A DNA stretch of 34,097 bases. Source: Prorocentrum cordatum. Lineage: Eukaryota > Sar > Dinophyceae > Prorocentrales > Prorocentraceae. Made by a program: the position numbers and the translations under genes. Location: assembly GCA_963575745.1 (NCBI GenBank), contig CAUYUJ010009475.1:1-34097 (forward strand). Reading direction: 5' to 3'. Position 1 is the stretch's first letter. Each line of letters opens with the position of its first letter. The notes under the pieces are model-generated. The model ran no database searches and was not told where the DNA came from. It worked only from the letters and a program-made list of their open reading frames with translations. This document shows, in pieces, positions 1 through 10,750 of this stretch.

Positions 1-2386
1 ACAGGCACGTTCGCCAAAACAGCCACAACTTGGGAAAAGTCGTAGGACTCAAACTCTTCCATGCAGAACAGGCTGATGTCCAGGCGATTCAACAAACGGT
101 TCAGGTAGCCTTTGATGGCTCCCGCCCGCCACTTGACGAAATAATCCATTGTGGACACGATGAGGTAACCGTTGGTGCCTTCTTTGATGACGTTCTCCCA
201 GAGCTCCGCCCTTCTCCGCTTGATGGCGAAAATCTGTCGCATGTGTTGGCGAGCAAGGTCGCGGAACACCTCCAACGCCGCGAACTCCGCGTCCCCAATC
301 ACCTTGGATGCGGCTGCTGGCAAGTCTTCCCAAGACAGGCGGAACTCCATGAGACTCTCATAAGCAGGACCTAACTGCAAGACTTCCAGCTCTTGCACCT
401 GTGCGCGCAGGAACTGCAGCTGTTCATTCACCAAACCCGCAACCTTATTTTACCATGTGTTCAACGCCGCAGGGGCATCTGAAGGCCGACCAAGCCAAAT
501 AACTCGGGGCCCGAAATCAGAAGCCACAAACACCTTGTTGAAGAAATCTGGACCTTGCGCGAAGGAGTCACGATCACCACTGCGCCATTTTGTTTGTTGA
601 CGCGCTGCAGCGCTGTCTCCACCAGCAAAGCCAGCAGTAGCGACTTCCCAGTACCTGCAAAAGCCTGGATCATGAGGTGATGATTGTCCGAGGCGTTGAT
701 GATCTCCAAGCAACGCTTCTGATCGTCGGACAGCTGAATGCAGCGCCTGCGCAATACCGACTCCATGAAAGGAGACGATGGAGACGCTCTGTTCTGAATC
801 ACATTCCCAACTGCGACTGGCGGGGCAGACCCAGGTTGCATGATGGAAAACGCCGCCCGCAAAGCGCCGAGGCCCAAGGTATTCTCCACAGTAGCGCTGC
901 GGACAAGAGCATCGTGCTGGTATAGTCGATTGCCAACCCATTCCAGGAGAACGCCGAGATACTCTCCCTCTTCAGCCACCTCTGGCTCCAGAGTGATGCG
1001 AGTAACGTGATCTTTCTTCGGCGCAGCCGTTACGACATGAAGCGTTCCGCTCCGATACGCGGTGTCCAAGACATCTGGGCTAACGTGCGGGCTAGCAATG
1101 CGAATGTCTCGAGAGCCTGCGCTGAGCGCATTGTCCTGCATGCCCACGTGAGACAATGCGCGCGTACTTATCATCCACAACATGCGATGCTTGTCAGTTG
1201 CGAAGTCGCCGTCGGAATCTACGCGCCAACTAGCATCCCTGTCAGTGTACGTGTGCATGTTGCACACGATGGTAGCACTACCGAGGTTGTCGTCGTGAAC
1301 CTTCAGACGCGCCACATCTTCGTTGCGAACAGACCCCGCCCGCAATTCGCACAGCAACTTGCCCTTCGCAGCATGCAGCAAGGCCGGCACGATCTCGGAG
1401 TCGAGGTTGAACCTGGTCTTGCGAGCGACGTTGCTGGGCCCCAAGCCACAACAGTCCACGGGCATGCGCACGGCGAACTTCACCAATCGGGCGCAACTGC
1501 GCCCCCGAGCCACGATATCTGCGGGCGCAAAAACCGTGTCACCGCAAGCTTTCCAGGAAGTGCTCGGCCGCTCGGGAGGGGGAGGCTCTCTCGTACCTAA
1601 CTGTGCGACGAGCTTCTTCATGCAGTTCGCCTCACCGAAGCCATCCTGCCTCGGCCTCTTGACAAAATGAGCGACCTTCTGCGCGAGGCCCTCCTCCGCG
1701 AACTCTATGGCTCTTGCGGCGTGCAGTTTGATTGCACGAGCGAGATATAGCGGTAGACAATCCGCAATGTCTGCGGGGCGACGACGATATGGCGACGATC
1801 GGTCGTTGCCAAAAGCAACAGGAATGACCACCTCCTCCTCGGCACGTACTGCCACCCAAAACTTCAACAAGTGCTTCCCAGGCAATGCACTGTGGATGAC
1901 GCCAGCCTCGACACGCGGAAACCATGCACCACGAACTGCGAGAATGACACGCGGAGTCTCTACTGCATCTGGAAATTGGCAGGCGGCACGACCCTTGAGT
2001 AAACAATTCGACCCGTTCCGAGCCGGATGAACGCAGCAAAATTCTGCATCTTGACTTCCCGACGGAACGCCATCAGGGAGCGATGCCCCAAACGTGTTCA
2101 CCATGAACTCCTCGAAGTCCTTGCCCTCCTCCTGCTCGCTCCAAGGAGCCCCAGTTGCTAACGGCGCTACAAGGGCGCACGGCCACCTCTCCATGCCGAC
2201 CGCAAGAAAGCTGAACGGCAGAAAAGGTTGCTGATAGGTGGAGCTACGCTCACAACCACACCGCAGCGCTGCGAGCCAGAATGGCAACAGCGACTGCAAT
2301 TGTAGACCAAATGTGGATGTCGGCGCCTCATGAGGCCCATCATGCTCCCAAGACACCTCTTCGGACCCTCCCAGGGCCTCGCGCAA
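1..2386 (-). pseudogene. SF1-helicase-like P-loop NTPase gene, broken, runs off the left edge
   Basis: An open frame runs from an ATG at 2386 down to a stop at 461 (641 codons). Near its end it contains a Walker A motif, AFAGTGKSLLL (GTGKS at about 641-655), preceded by LSDDQKRCLEII and followed by VVIVTPS. This Q-motif, motif I, motif Ia order is typical of superfamily 1 helicases (Pif1/RecD/UvrD-like). From about 575 downward the protein-like reading continues in another frame (FAQGPDFFNKVF, then VIWLGRPSD), so a frameshift is likely there. That second frame meets an in-frame TAA at 450-452 and then stays open to base 1, with a coiled-coil-like start (VNEQLQFLRAQVQ) and YLIVSTMDYFVKW. Motifs II to VI would lie beyond the left edge. 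A frameshift plus a stop argues for a pseudogene; an unusual intron or sequencing error cannot be excluded. The long N-terminal part (2386 to about 800) is recognised only through its degenerate copy at 4640-5263. Confidence 0.6.
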
Positions 2387-2439
2387 ATGCGACGCAATCT
2401 CGGCAATTCACTGAACATGGAGACGCATGGGCCTCACTG

Positions 2440-3235
2440 GCAAGGGTACGAGACGGTGGCGAGGTACCCGAACGACGGAGCCCTCGAAGAACCCCAGCGA
2501 CCCACACACAAGGAGAGGCCCCAACGACTCACACGACGACGAAGGACCCTAACGACTCGCCCCATGAGGATTCCGAACGACTCACACACACGGAGAGGCC
2601 CGAACGAGTCCCACTAGGCCACGATGCCCGAACTACTCACACTACGGGAGGGCCGACAACTCACACACAAGACAACTCCCAAACGACGCTCACCAGGACA
2701 ACGAACCCGACGTACTGATACCCAAGCAGACCGATCAATGCACACGCAAGGAAAACCTCGCAGGACTCACACCAGAACGACAGCCCCCGAACGACGCACA
2801 CCAGGAAGATCCCACATGTTTCTCACACCACGAAACGCCCGAACGACGAACAGACAAAGAAAGGCCCGAACGACTCACAGCAGGACAAATGGCTCCGACG
2901 ACACACACCACGACGAACCCGAAGGACTCACACACAAGGAGGGGCCCGAGCGACTCACGCCAGGACGAGTGGCCCGAAGGACGCACACCACGACGAACCC
3001 GACCGTCTCACACGCAAGAACGCCCCCGAACGACTCACACCAGGACGGGGAGCCCGAACGATGCACACCACAGATGCCCAAGCGACTCACGCCCAAGGAG
3101 GGGCCCGAACGGAGCACACGAAGACGAAATGCTCAAACGACTCACATCATGAGCGGCCCGAACGACGCACACACAATAAAGAGCCGACAAACCTCACACG
3201 AGGAAGGACGGGTGGCCCGCCACGCCGTTCATCAT
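2440..3235. repeat. GAACGACTCACAC-type degenerate minisatellite (copy 1)
   Basis: About 800 bp built from variants of a 20-27 bp unit around CCCGAACGACTCACACCAGG followed by a GACGA or GAGG spacer. Neighbouring units differ by small indels, so all reading frames look like Arg/Thr/His/Pro-rich ORFs; these are not genes. It lies directly upstream (on the minus strand) of the helicase-like pseudogene. The same minisatellite recurs next to the other two helicase fragments (5300-5485 and 6925-7285). Confidence 0.85.
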
Positions 3236-4640
3236 GGGAGAGCACAACAAAGCACACATCTGCAACGCACAGAGAACTGAGCGCTGGCATTATCCCGGGA
3301 GGCCCTCCGGAGCCTGTTTCAACCTGCAACCTTCGGGGAAACCGTGCTCCAATTCTATATCTTATATTGTGAACTATTTTTCCCCTTTCTCTTCTCCTCT
3401 TCTCCCTATCTTACTCTGCAACGACAGGGCGGGTGCAGTTCAGCCAGCACGGTGCGGAACGCGCGACGAGCCTAGTGCGCGCGAACGCAGTATACAGAAC
3501 ATCGACAGTTTAGTCCCAGGCCTGGCGAGCGCTCCAGCGACCGCCCTCTGCGTCGAGACGAACGGTTCCAACTCTGTCGGGTGTTTCTGTTGTGCTGCTA
3601 TTGTGGATGAGTGGACTGTTCTGCGCGTTCGTTTCCCTTGTTTGTGCGTGCATGTATTGGGCAAGCGGGCGAGAAGATGCATAAAAAGGCTCGTCAGTGA
3701 CGCGTCCCCGGAACCTTCCGCGGCGACAGCCGCGCTTGCATGCCCTCGGACGGTCAACGCAACAACGACGCTGACACGAAGGCGAGGCCAGGGGGGCCAG
3801 GAGTGAAACATCATCCTGAGAGACAACGGCGAGCCCGCGCGGATCATGGCCGATCTCACCTGCCTCAGCAACCCTGCCGCATCGAGACGCAAAAAGGAAG
3901 GCCGCGGGTGTTCCGCTCGCTCTCCAGACGGAAAGCGCTACCAGGAGTGCTGCCCCTGTCGTCGAAATGGCGTCGGCGTCGAAAGCGTCGCCATTCGCGT
4001 TCACGTTGTAGTCGTCGTCGTCGTTGTCTCCACGACGTCCTGGACGAATCGTCGTCGTCGACGTCATCGTTGTGGTCTTCGGCGACAGCGTCGTCGTCGT
4101 GGTCGTGGTCGTCGTCGTCATCGTCGTCGTCGACGTCGTCGAGCGGTCATCGTCGTCGTCGCTACCGTGGTCGTGGTCGTCGTCGCCGCTTTCGACGTTT
4201 CCATGCCGCCGCCGTCGGGGCCCCCGAGCATCGCCACTGCTACGCACCACCAACGCGGCAGACCGCCTGGCATTCTAAACGTACCCGCCGGAAAAGAGAA
4301 AAAAAAAAAAAATGCCAATCTGCTTCGCACAGATGTTGCAGAGACGCGAACGAGATGATTATCTGGTCGGACTGGGTGACCCTGTCATCCATTCCAGAGA
4401 GAACTAGCGCCTAGAACTCGGCTTGGCCACGCCACCCAAAGCATCCACGCGGAATACCAAACAAACCTGCCGAATTGTTGCACGAGAGATGCGCCATCGT
4501 CACAGCGAAATACACCAAATCCTTCAGTGCACGCTCTTGCGGGTAAGCACGATGCCGCCGAAGAGGAGGGACTGCTCATGGTCCACTGCGCCTGATGCGA
4601 ATAGCATGCTCATTTCTCGTCGCTGCCGTGCCGACATAGA
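3236..4640. other. Intergenic stretch with a degenerate GTC/GTCGTC tract and an A-run
   Basis: No gene is supported here. About 3680-3780 resembles 6095-6195: both contain GTGACGCGTC, then CCGCGC followed by TTG or CTG and an ATG, then CTGACACGAA. This marks the block as part of the duplicated unit. From about 3960 to 4200 there is a degenerate GTC/CGT trinucleotide tract that makes Val, Ser or Arg runs in different frames. A run of about 14 A residues lies near 4299-4313. Confidence 0.6.
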
Positions 4641-5263
4641 GCGATCCGCTCCGATAAGCTGCTTCCAAGTAAGTGGGCTCACGTGAAATTGAGCAATGAC
4701 AGTATCTCAAAAACCTGCGCTGCGCGCATTGCCCTGGGTGCCCATGTTCGACACGCCAGCGTACTTATCATCCCCGCCATGCGATGCTTCACAGTTGCAA
4801 CGTCGCCGACAAAGTCTACGCGCCAACGGGCGTCTTGGTCGGTGAACAGGTTCATGCTGCACACATGGAAATACAAACTCGTGCCTACCTGAGCGACGAG
4901 CTTCCTCGTGCAATTGAGGTCACCGCTGCCATCCCGCATCGGCTTCTTCGTGATCACTAGAGCTCTGACGGCGTTCTGGATTATGTGCAGAACTACCTCT
5001 GGCGGCGCACACTCCGCCATGTATGCTGGGCGACGGCAGTACGGCGACGATCGGAACTTGCCACAAAAAGGAGGCGTGATCACCGACTCCTCGCCCTTCT
5101 CGCTCCAAAGTACCCCTTCTGCAAGCCAAAATATCAGGGCGTACCAGCACCTCCCCGTGCCGACAGCAAGGAAACCTGGAAAAAGAGGCTTGTGCTCATG
5201 GGCGGAGCTACGCTCACAGCCCAACTGCAATGCTACGAGCCAAAGTGGCAACAGCGACGACAA
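4640..5263 (-). pseudogene. Degenerate second copy of the helicase-like N-terminal region
   Basis: The 194-codon frame at 4679-5263 aligns by eye with the N-terminal part of the 461-2386 frame but lacks large internal blocks. Matching pieces are SLLPLWLVALQLGCERSS (against SLLPFWLAALRCGCERSS), FRSSPYCRRPAYMAEC (against DRSSPYRRRPADIADC), CTRKLVAQVGT (against CMKKLVAQLGT) and the RWRVDFVGD block (against SWRVDSDGD) with the following KHRM. DNA similarity continues out of frame to about 4640 (compare 1040-1080). No P-loop is present. The deletions, the frameshift and the missing NTPase core make it a pseudogene fragment. It is in the same orientation as copy 1 and is likewise followed by the GAACGACTCACAC minisatellite. 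Confidence 0.7.
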
Positions 5264-5299
5264 CGCTGGGGCACTCCTGGGCGCTCCTTAGCCTTCGGC

Positions 5300-5485
5300 A
5301 ATGGCCCCAACCACGCAGGTCAAAACCTGCGTGACCGCACGACACGAACTCCGAGAAAGAAAAAGAGGAAGACGACGAAGAGCGGAACGAACGTCTCACA
5401 CACACGGAAAGGCCGGACCGACTCCCACTAGCCCCAGAAGCCCGAGCTGCTCACGCCGCGAGACACCCGATCGACTCACCCTGTG
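5300..5485. repeat. Short degenerate GAACGACTCACAC-type minisatellite (copy 2)
   Basis: A short, eroded stretch with motifs such as GGAACGAACGTCTCACACAC, GGCCGGACCGACTCCCACTAG and CCCGATCGACTCACCC. It occupies the same position relative to the helicase fragment as the long minisatellite at 2440-3235, which supports duplication of the whole unit. Confidence 0.55.
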
Positions 5486-6225
5486 GGAAACTTGAAAGTT
5501 ACCTGGAACTGCACCAAGGACAACCGTGTATAATACTATATCCTGACAACTGGAACACCTGCAACGCCAGAGAACTAGACCCCAGGCCCCTGGACACCCG
5601 GAGGCACGATAAGCCTCGATCCACTACATGGAACGAGACGGGATACGCCGACAGTCATGTTGAGGGCCTCGAGCTTGTGCATACCTGAAAGACCTCTCCG
5701 CGCACTGTACTCCTGCACGACTACGAAGAGCGTTCTACCTAAATCGACTGTGTCCCGTCTTTCCAGAAGGCAAAGCGAACCACTTCAGCCCACGCGTTCC
5801 GTAACGCTCCACGCGTCACCTGCACACGAGCGCGGCATGCGACACTTGGAACGAATACTCCCAAACCTCCACATGTGCCTACTCAACATCCGCAGGAAAA
5901 CTGGCGCACCACTCGTACTCTCTTGGGAAGAGGCACAGGACAACGTTGATCTTCTGTGCATGTCTTTCTGTGCATTCTTCATATGTGTCGGACCGCCTTT
6001 GATGTATGCGTGCTTCTGTAATGAATACGTGCGTGTATAGGTGTGAAAGGGAATCCATGATGTGATGTCGCAGTGACGATGGATCCTGCGGATCAAAACT
6101 CGAAAGTGACGCGTCTCCGAGACATCTCGCGCTGACCGCCGCGCCTGTATGTCACCGAGCGCTAACAGCCACGACGACCTGCTGACACGAACGCGGGGCG
6201 AATAGAGAAGAATATTACTCACGTC
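5486..6225. other. Spacer of the second unit; no gene supported
   Basis: The open frames here (for example 5657-6040 plus) show no family motif that I recognise. The block 6095-6195 matches 3680-3780 (GTGACGCGTC, then CTGACACGAA), so this spacer is the counterpart of 3236-3850 in the first unit. I see no RNA gene, terminator or promoter. Confidence 0.5.
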
Positions 6226-6309
6226 AGATGCAAAAATGGAGATATCGTAGCAATGCTGGGCTACGTGCGGCATTTGCGCACACAATCCACCTCGCGCCAA
6301 AAAACACAG

Positions 6310-6400
6310 CAGGCGCGTGCGTTACGGGTAGGCGGGGCGAAGCTCACAGCCACACTCCAATACTAGAAGCCAGAGTGGCAACGACAACAACGCTGGTCGG
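6310..6400 (-). pseudogene. Third, very short helicase-unit remnant
   Basis: The plus-strand stretch GGCGAAGCTCACAGCC, then AGCCAGAGTGGCAACGAC, matches 2241-2300 (GGAGCTACGCTCACAACC, then AGCCAGAATGGCAACAGC) and 5205-5260 (GGAGCTACGCTCACAGCC, then AGCCAAAGTGGCAACAGC). On the minus strand this is the SLLPFWLAAL-type N-terminal block. It is too short to code by itself. It marks a third copy of the unit, interrupted by the ACT microsatellite that follows. Confidence 0.55.
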
Positions 6401-6435
6401 GAAAGATCGCTGCTTTCGACGACGGCCGCCCTGAG

Positions 6436-6532
6436 TCCATTACCACAACGACTACTACGACTACTACGGCGACTCCTACTGTTACTACTCCCACTACTAC
6501 TTCTACTGCTACTATTCCTGCTACTACCACTT

Positions 6533-6588
<56 letters not shown>

Positions 6589-6589
6589 G

Positions 6590-6621
<32 letters not shown>

Positions 6622-6640
6622 GCTACTGCTACTGCTACCG

Positions 6641-6673
<33 letters not shown>

Positions 6674-6762
6674 TTAATACTACTACTACTAGTACTACGA
6701 CTACTACTACAACTCCTACTACTACTACTACCACTACTACTACGACTACTACTACTACTACA

Positions 6763-6853
<91 letters not shown>

Positions 6854-6856
6854 ATA

Positions 6857-6916
<60 letters not shown>
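6436..6916. repeat. (ACT)n trinucleotide microsatellite, about 480 bp
   Basis: A long, mostly perfect ACT/AGT trinucleotide repeat with occasional variants (ACG, GCT, ATT). It produces a poly-Val reading on the minus strand. It separates the third helicase remnant from its minisatellite. Confidence 0.97.
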
Positions 6917-6921
6917 GACTC

Positions 6922-7285
6922 CTACGACGAAGGGCCCAAACGACTCGCACGCGGACGAGGTGCCCAAACGCCGCACACCACGAGAAGCACGACCGACTCG
7001 CACCAGGACGAAAGGCCCGAACGACTCACACCACGAGGAACCCGAACGACTCACACCAGGACGAGGGGCCCCGACGACTCACACCAGGACGAGACGCCCG
7101 AACGACTCACACCACGAGGAGCCCGAACGACTCACAACACGACGAGCCCGAACGACTCACACCAGGAGGAAGGGCCCGAACGACTCACACAACGAGGATA
7201 CCGAACGACTCACACCAGGAATAGGGTCCCGAAAGACTCACACAAGGACGACGGGGCAGAAGGACTCACACAACGAGGGCCCGCA
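6922..7285. repeat. GAACGACTCACAC-type minisatellite (copy 3)
   Basis: About 14 units of CCCGAACGACTCACACCAGG plus a GACGA or GAGGA spacer, unit about 21-27 bp. It is cleaner than the copy at 2440-3235. The 114-142 codon frames across it are repeat artefacts. Confidence 0.88.
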
Positions 7286-7632
7286 CCGCCGCCTTCGTCG
7301 TCGCCGTCGTCGTCGTCGACGTCGTCGTCGGAGGCGGGAAGAAGGAGGAACAGGGGGGGTATGCGGCGCCAAGCGGACACACGCCTGAAAAACCCAACTG
7401 TCGGCACGCTTCGCAAGAGTTGCTGTTGTGAGATGGGCTGGTGGGGATGCGCGAAGCGTAAAGAATTTCCAGTGTTACAGTTCTGCTTCTTGCTGGTTAC
7501 TGTAACTAGTTGATTTCTTGCTGGTTACTGTAACTAGTTGATTGACCGCGCGAGGGGGGGGGAGGCCCAAACAGGATTTTTTAGCACCCCCTGGGCGCGT
7601 TGTCTGAATTGCTGGGGGGGCTCGACATCGAC
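7286..7632. other. Spacer with a short GTC tract and a 28-bp tandem duplication
   Basis: A CGTCGTCGTCGACG tract occupies about 7290-7335. A 28-bp unit (TTCTTGCTGGTTACTGTAAC and 8 more bases) is present twice in tandem at 7487-7514 and 7515-7541. Each unit carries the small palindrome GTTACTGTAAC. No gene is seen. Confidence 0.7.
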
Positions 7633-8450
7633 ACCCCTCACGCAGATCCGCGGGGTCAGGGTCCAAAAACACAGGGGATTTGCCACATTTCTGAAATTCG
7701 GTGCCACCCCTCACGCAGATCCGCGGGGTCAGGGTCCAAAAACACATGGAATTTGCCACATTTCTGAAATTCGGTGCCACCCCTCACGCAGATCCGCGGG
7801 GTCACGGTCCAAAAACACATGGGATTTGCCACATTTCTGAAATTCGGTGCCACCCCTCACGCAGATCCGCGGGGTCAGGGTCCAAAAAACATACGGGATT
7901 TGCCACATTTCTAAAATTCGGTGCCACCCTTCAAGCAGATCCGCGGGGTCAGGGTCCAAAAACACATGGGATTTGCACATTTCTTAAATTCGGTGCCACC
8001 CCCACGCAGATCCGCGGGGTCACGGTCCAAAAACACAGGGGATTTGCCACATTTCTGAAATTCGGTGCCACCCCTCACGCAGATCCGCGGGGTCACGGTC
8101 CAAAAACACATGGGATTTGCCACATTTCTGAAATTCGGTGCCACCCCTCACGCAGATCCGCGGGGTCAGGGTGCAAAAACACAGGTGATTTGCCACATTT
8201 CTGAAATTCGGTGCCACCCCTCACGCAGATCCGCGGGGTCAGGGTCCCAAAACACAGGGGATTTGCCACATTTCTGAAATTCGGTGCCACCCCTCACGCA
8301 GATCCGCGGGGTCAGGGTCCAAAAACACATGGGATTTGCCACATTTCTGAAATTCGGTGCCACCCCTCACGCAGATCCGCGGGGTCAGGGTCCAAAAACA
8401 CAGGGGATCTGCCACATTTCTGAAATTCGGTGCCACCCCTCACGCACATC
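7633..8450. repeat. 73-bp satellite, 11 copies plus a partial one
   Basis: The CGCAGATCCGCGGGG core occurs at 7641, 7714, 7787, 7860, 7934, 8005, 8078, 8151, 8224, 8297 and 8370, with a truncated CGCACATCC at 8443. The spacing is 73 bp apart from two small indels. The unit also contains TCAGGGTCCAAAAACACA, then GGGATTTGCCACATTTCTG and AAATTCGGTGCCACCCC. Variation is mostly AGGG/ATGG after ACAC and CAGGG/CACGG. Because 73 is not a multiple of 3, the same sequence recurs in all frames and is not coding. There are no unique spacers, so it is not a CRISPR array. Confidence 0.97.
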
Positions 8451-8712
8451 CATCGCAAGGCGTGGTGACCCAAACTGCGAGTACTCCCTCGGCCCTTTAA
8501 TCCCAAGGTGTGGTAACCAAGTTCGTAAACCATACACGTCTTACCAATCGCCCTGTGTGGTAACCCCTCTTGTGATCAGTTGGTTTTGCCGATTGCGAAT
8601 CGGCCCCGCATGAAGTTCCGATACTGCTGCACGACAGCGCCAAAGCCTCATGACTTAGCTCTTCCATGGCCCATTCTCCGAGAGAGGGGGCCGGCGGCAG
8701 GGGGCGAAGCCA
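8445..8712. other. Spacer with three degenerate short repeats
   Basis: Three variants of a block (CATCGCAAGGCGTGGTGACC, AATCCCAAGGTGTGGTAACC, CAATCGCCCTGTGTGGTAAC) follow the satellite at about 8449, 8500 and 8547. No gene is seen. Later exons of the neighbouring minus-strand HET-like gene could lie here, but none is recognisable. Confidence 0.45.
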
Positions 8713-9075
8713 TTACGGATATGGGAGGACGTTCGCCAAAGTTCTGTTGAATTCCTCCTGCTCCACGAATGTTTTGCGCCCTTCCGTGGCGTCGTCCTTC
8801 CATTTCTGCGGAATGCACGCCCAGTCGATCCAGACGTGGGTGATGTCCGGGCTCTCGCGCAGAATCGTCTTCAGTTTCTTCAGCTTGGTGCAGTCCGGGT
8901 CAATGTGCCAATGCCTGACCCAGCGATGGCTGACTGCAGCCTTTGTCCTCGCCGCTCCAGACAGGACGTCTGCGTCGGTCATGAAGATGCGCACCAACTT
9001 GCCCTGATCCCTCAGGGTCTGGTGGCGGGGCATTGGCCTGTCCTCAGGCAGTGCCAGGAACTCCTCGCGGCTCAT
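8713..9075 (-). CDS. HET-like domain protein, probable exon
   Basis: A 120-codon frame with the motifs AVSHRWVRHWHIDPD and THVWIDWACIPQ, then EEFNRTLANVLPYP. The SHRW and W-I-D-x-x-C-I-P-Q pair is the signature of the N-terminal half of heterokaryon-incompatibility (HET)-like domains, which are common as short proteins in dinoflagellates. Their cellular role there is unknown. The frame stays open upstream of the chosen ATG (GFHFWF precedes it), so the true start may be further up or in another exon. At the 3' end the stop TAA overlaps a GTAATG that could be a splice donor (8711-8716). HET-like proteins normally continue past this point, so this is probably one exon, not a whole gene. The left arm of the large inverted duplication begins about 34 bp upstream of the ATG. 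Confidence 0.6.
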   Translation of the reverse strand: MSREEFLALPEDRPMPRHQTLRDQGKLVRIFMTDADVLSGAARTKAAVSHRWVRHWHIDPDCTKLKKLKTILRESPDITHVWIDWACIPQKWKDDATEGRKTFVEQEEFNRTLANVLPYP

Positions 9076-9584
9076 GAACCAGAAGTGGAAACCCTGTGCT
9101 GCGTCTGTCTGCGCTGCCCATAAACGGGGCGGCGGGGCGGAGAGTCGCGATACGTCTTCGGTGGGGTAGTGTTACGCAGTTTGTTCTGCATGGCCAAGCG
9201 TTACCATGCATGCGTATGCTATACAAAGCAGCAAAATTGTTTATCATCGCGCGCGCATAGCATACCATAGCATGGAACATCATAGTACCGCATAGCGCTT
9301 CACCTCATATCATAGCATAACAACGCATAGCACGTCATAGTCATAGTATCGGATCGTATACCACTTCATGCCATGCAACGCATTGCTGGCCACTAGCATA
9401 ATATCTTAACAATGCACCACGGTGGACCGTCGTTGGAAATTTGCATCGGCCTCCGCAGCCACATAGGGACCTGACTCCAATATCTTCATGACTGTTTGAT
9501 GGCTTCGCTGCTTCGCCCTCCAACTATGCTACGCTGTGCAGATTCGGCCCAATGAGGCATCGCCCCCCCTCGCGCGAGGACAAG

Positions 9585-9710
9585 GGGAGGATAATGAGGA
9601 GGAGGAAACGGTAGAGAGGATGAGGAGGAGAAGGAGCAGAATAACGAGAAAGGGAAGAGGAGGAGGAGGAGGTGGTGGAAATGAGGAGGGAGAGGAAAAG
9701 GATTGTGTTC
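9585..9710. repeat. GGA-rich polypurine stretch in the left arm
   Basis: A degenerate GAGGA/GGAGAA polypurine tract on the plus strand. Its counterpart in the right arm is the polypyrimidine stretch at 16510-16650. Frames crossing it (Ser/Pro/Leu or Arg/Gly/Glu-rich) are not genes. Confidence 0.75.
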
Positions 9711-9714
9711 CAAT

Positions 9715-10750
9715 TGGGAAGATCTTCGCTGAAGAGCTTCGCGCTAAGGCCCCAAGCGTGAAAACGTGAAGATCTTCGCGCGGGGAGCGTGTTGGGCTTA
9801 GTCGGGGGCGTGTGGGCCAATCCTGTGAGCTCTCTGCATTGTCTTGGAGGCCGTATTGGGTTTCTTTGGAAATCTGGCGGCTCGAAAAAACAGTGGGGAG
9901 GAAGATCACTTCAGATCTTCGCGCTGAGGATCAGAGGGTAATGATCGCCTCTTAAATTCCAAAAGCAGCCCCCCCGCATCAATATTCTTAATGTAGATAT
10001 TTCTGCTGGGGCCCTCTGGTGTCGTGTCGGGGGGCCTTTGGGAATGAACCTTGTGGGCGGTCTCTTGGAGGAAAATTTGGGCCGGCTTGGGCGGTTGAGG
10101 GGGCTCTGGAACATCCCCAGCGTGGAGGTCTCCGCTGTAGATCGCCGTGCCAAGGCCTCCAGCTGTAAGATTTTCGAATTACTGAAGATCTTTGCGCGGG
10201 GATTCACTTGGGCTTGGTCGGGTGCCTTTGGGACTGGGGCCTCTTGAATTGGTCATGGAAGCCACATTTGGTTTCTTGGCGATCTGGAGGCCCCAAAAAG
10301 TGCCCAGCGTGAAGATTTGGACCGAAGATCTTCGCGCTGAGGCCTCAAGCGCGAAGGCCTTCACTCAATATTTTTGCGCGAGGAGCCTCTGGCAATCCTG
10401 GAAGCCTTTGGGGTTGTCTTGGAGGCCATATTGGATGACTCTGGCGACCTGGAAGTCCGAAAGTATCCCGAGCGTGAAAATCTCAACTGAAGATCTTCGC
10501 GCTGAAGCCCCAAGCGTGAAAATCCCCGCTGTAGATGTCAAAGCCGAGGCCCCCAGCGTAGAGATCTCCAATTTAGATATGCTGGGGGCCTCTCGGGCCG
10601 TGCTGGGGGCCTTGGCCTGGGAGCCTTTGGGGTCGTCGCGGAGGCAATCTTAGGCCGTCTTAGGCGATCTGGGTGCCATGGGAGACCCCCAGCGTGGAGA
10701 TCCCCGTCGTAGACCGCCGCGCCGCGGGTCCAGCGTGAAGATATTATCTG
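9715..10750. repeat. GAAGATCTTC-centred degenerate tandem repeats (left arm)
   Basis: Repeated modules with a palindromic GAAGATCTTC core, usually followed by GCGCTGAGGCC or CACGCTGGGG, alternate with GGCC-rich modules (TTTGGGGTCGTCTTGGAGGC, GGGCCTCCAGGTCGCC type). Cores lie near 9719, 9768, 9914, 10185, 10327 and 10492. The matching region in the right arm is 15440-16500 with inverted order. It is non-coding: frames drift between modules. Confidence 0.75.

Noticed and set aside
2281-3280. Arg/Thr/His-rich plus-strand frames of 145 and 218 codons
   Set aside because: Translations of the GAACGACTCACAC minisatellite; similar peptides arise in several frames.
6363-6950. A 195-codon poly-Val frame
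   Set aside because: Pure translation of the (ACT)n microsatellite.
7633-8450. CRISPR array
   Set aside because: The 73-bp repeats are contiguous with no unique spacers, and the genome is eukaryotic.
7633-8450. Tandem tRNA genes (unit length 73 bp)
   Set aside because: The unit lacks A and B box sequences and cannot form the cloverleaf arms by eye.
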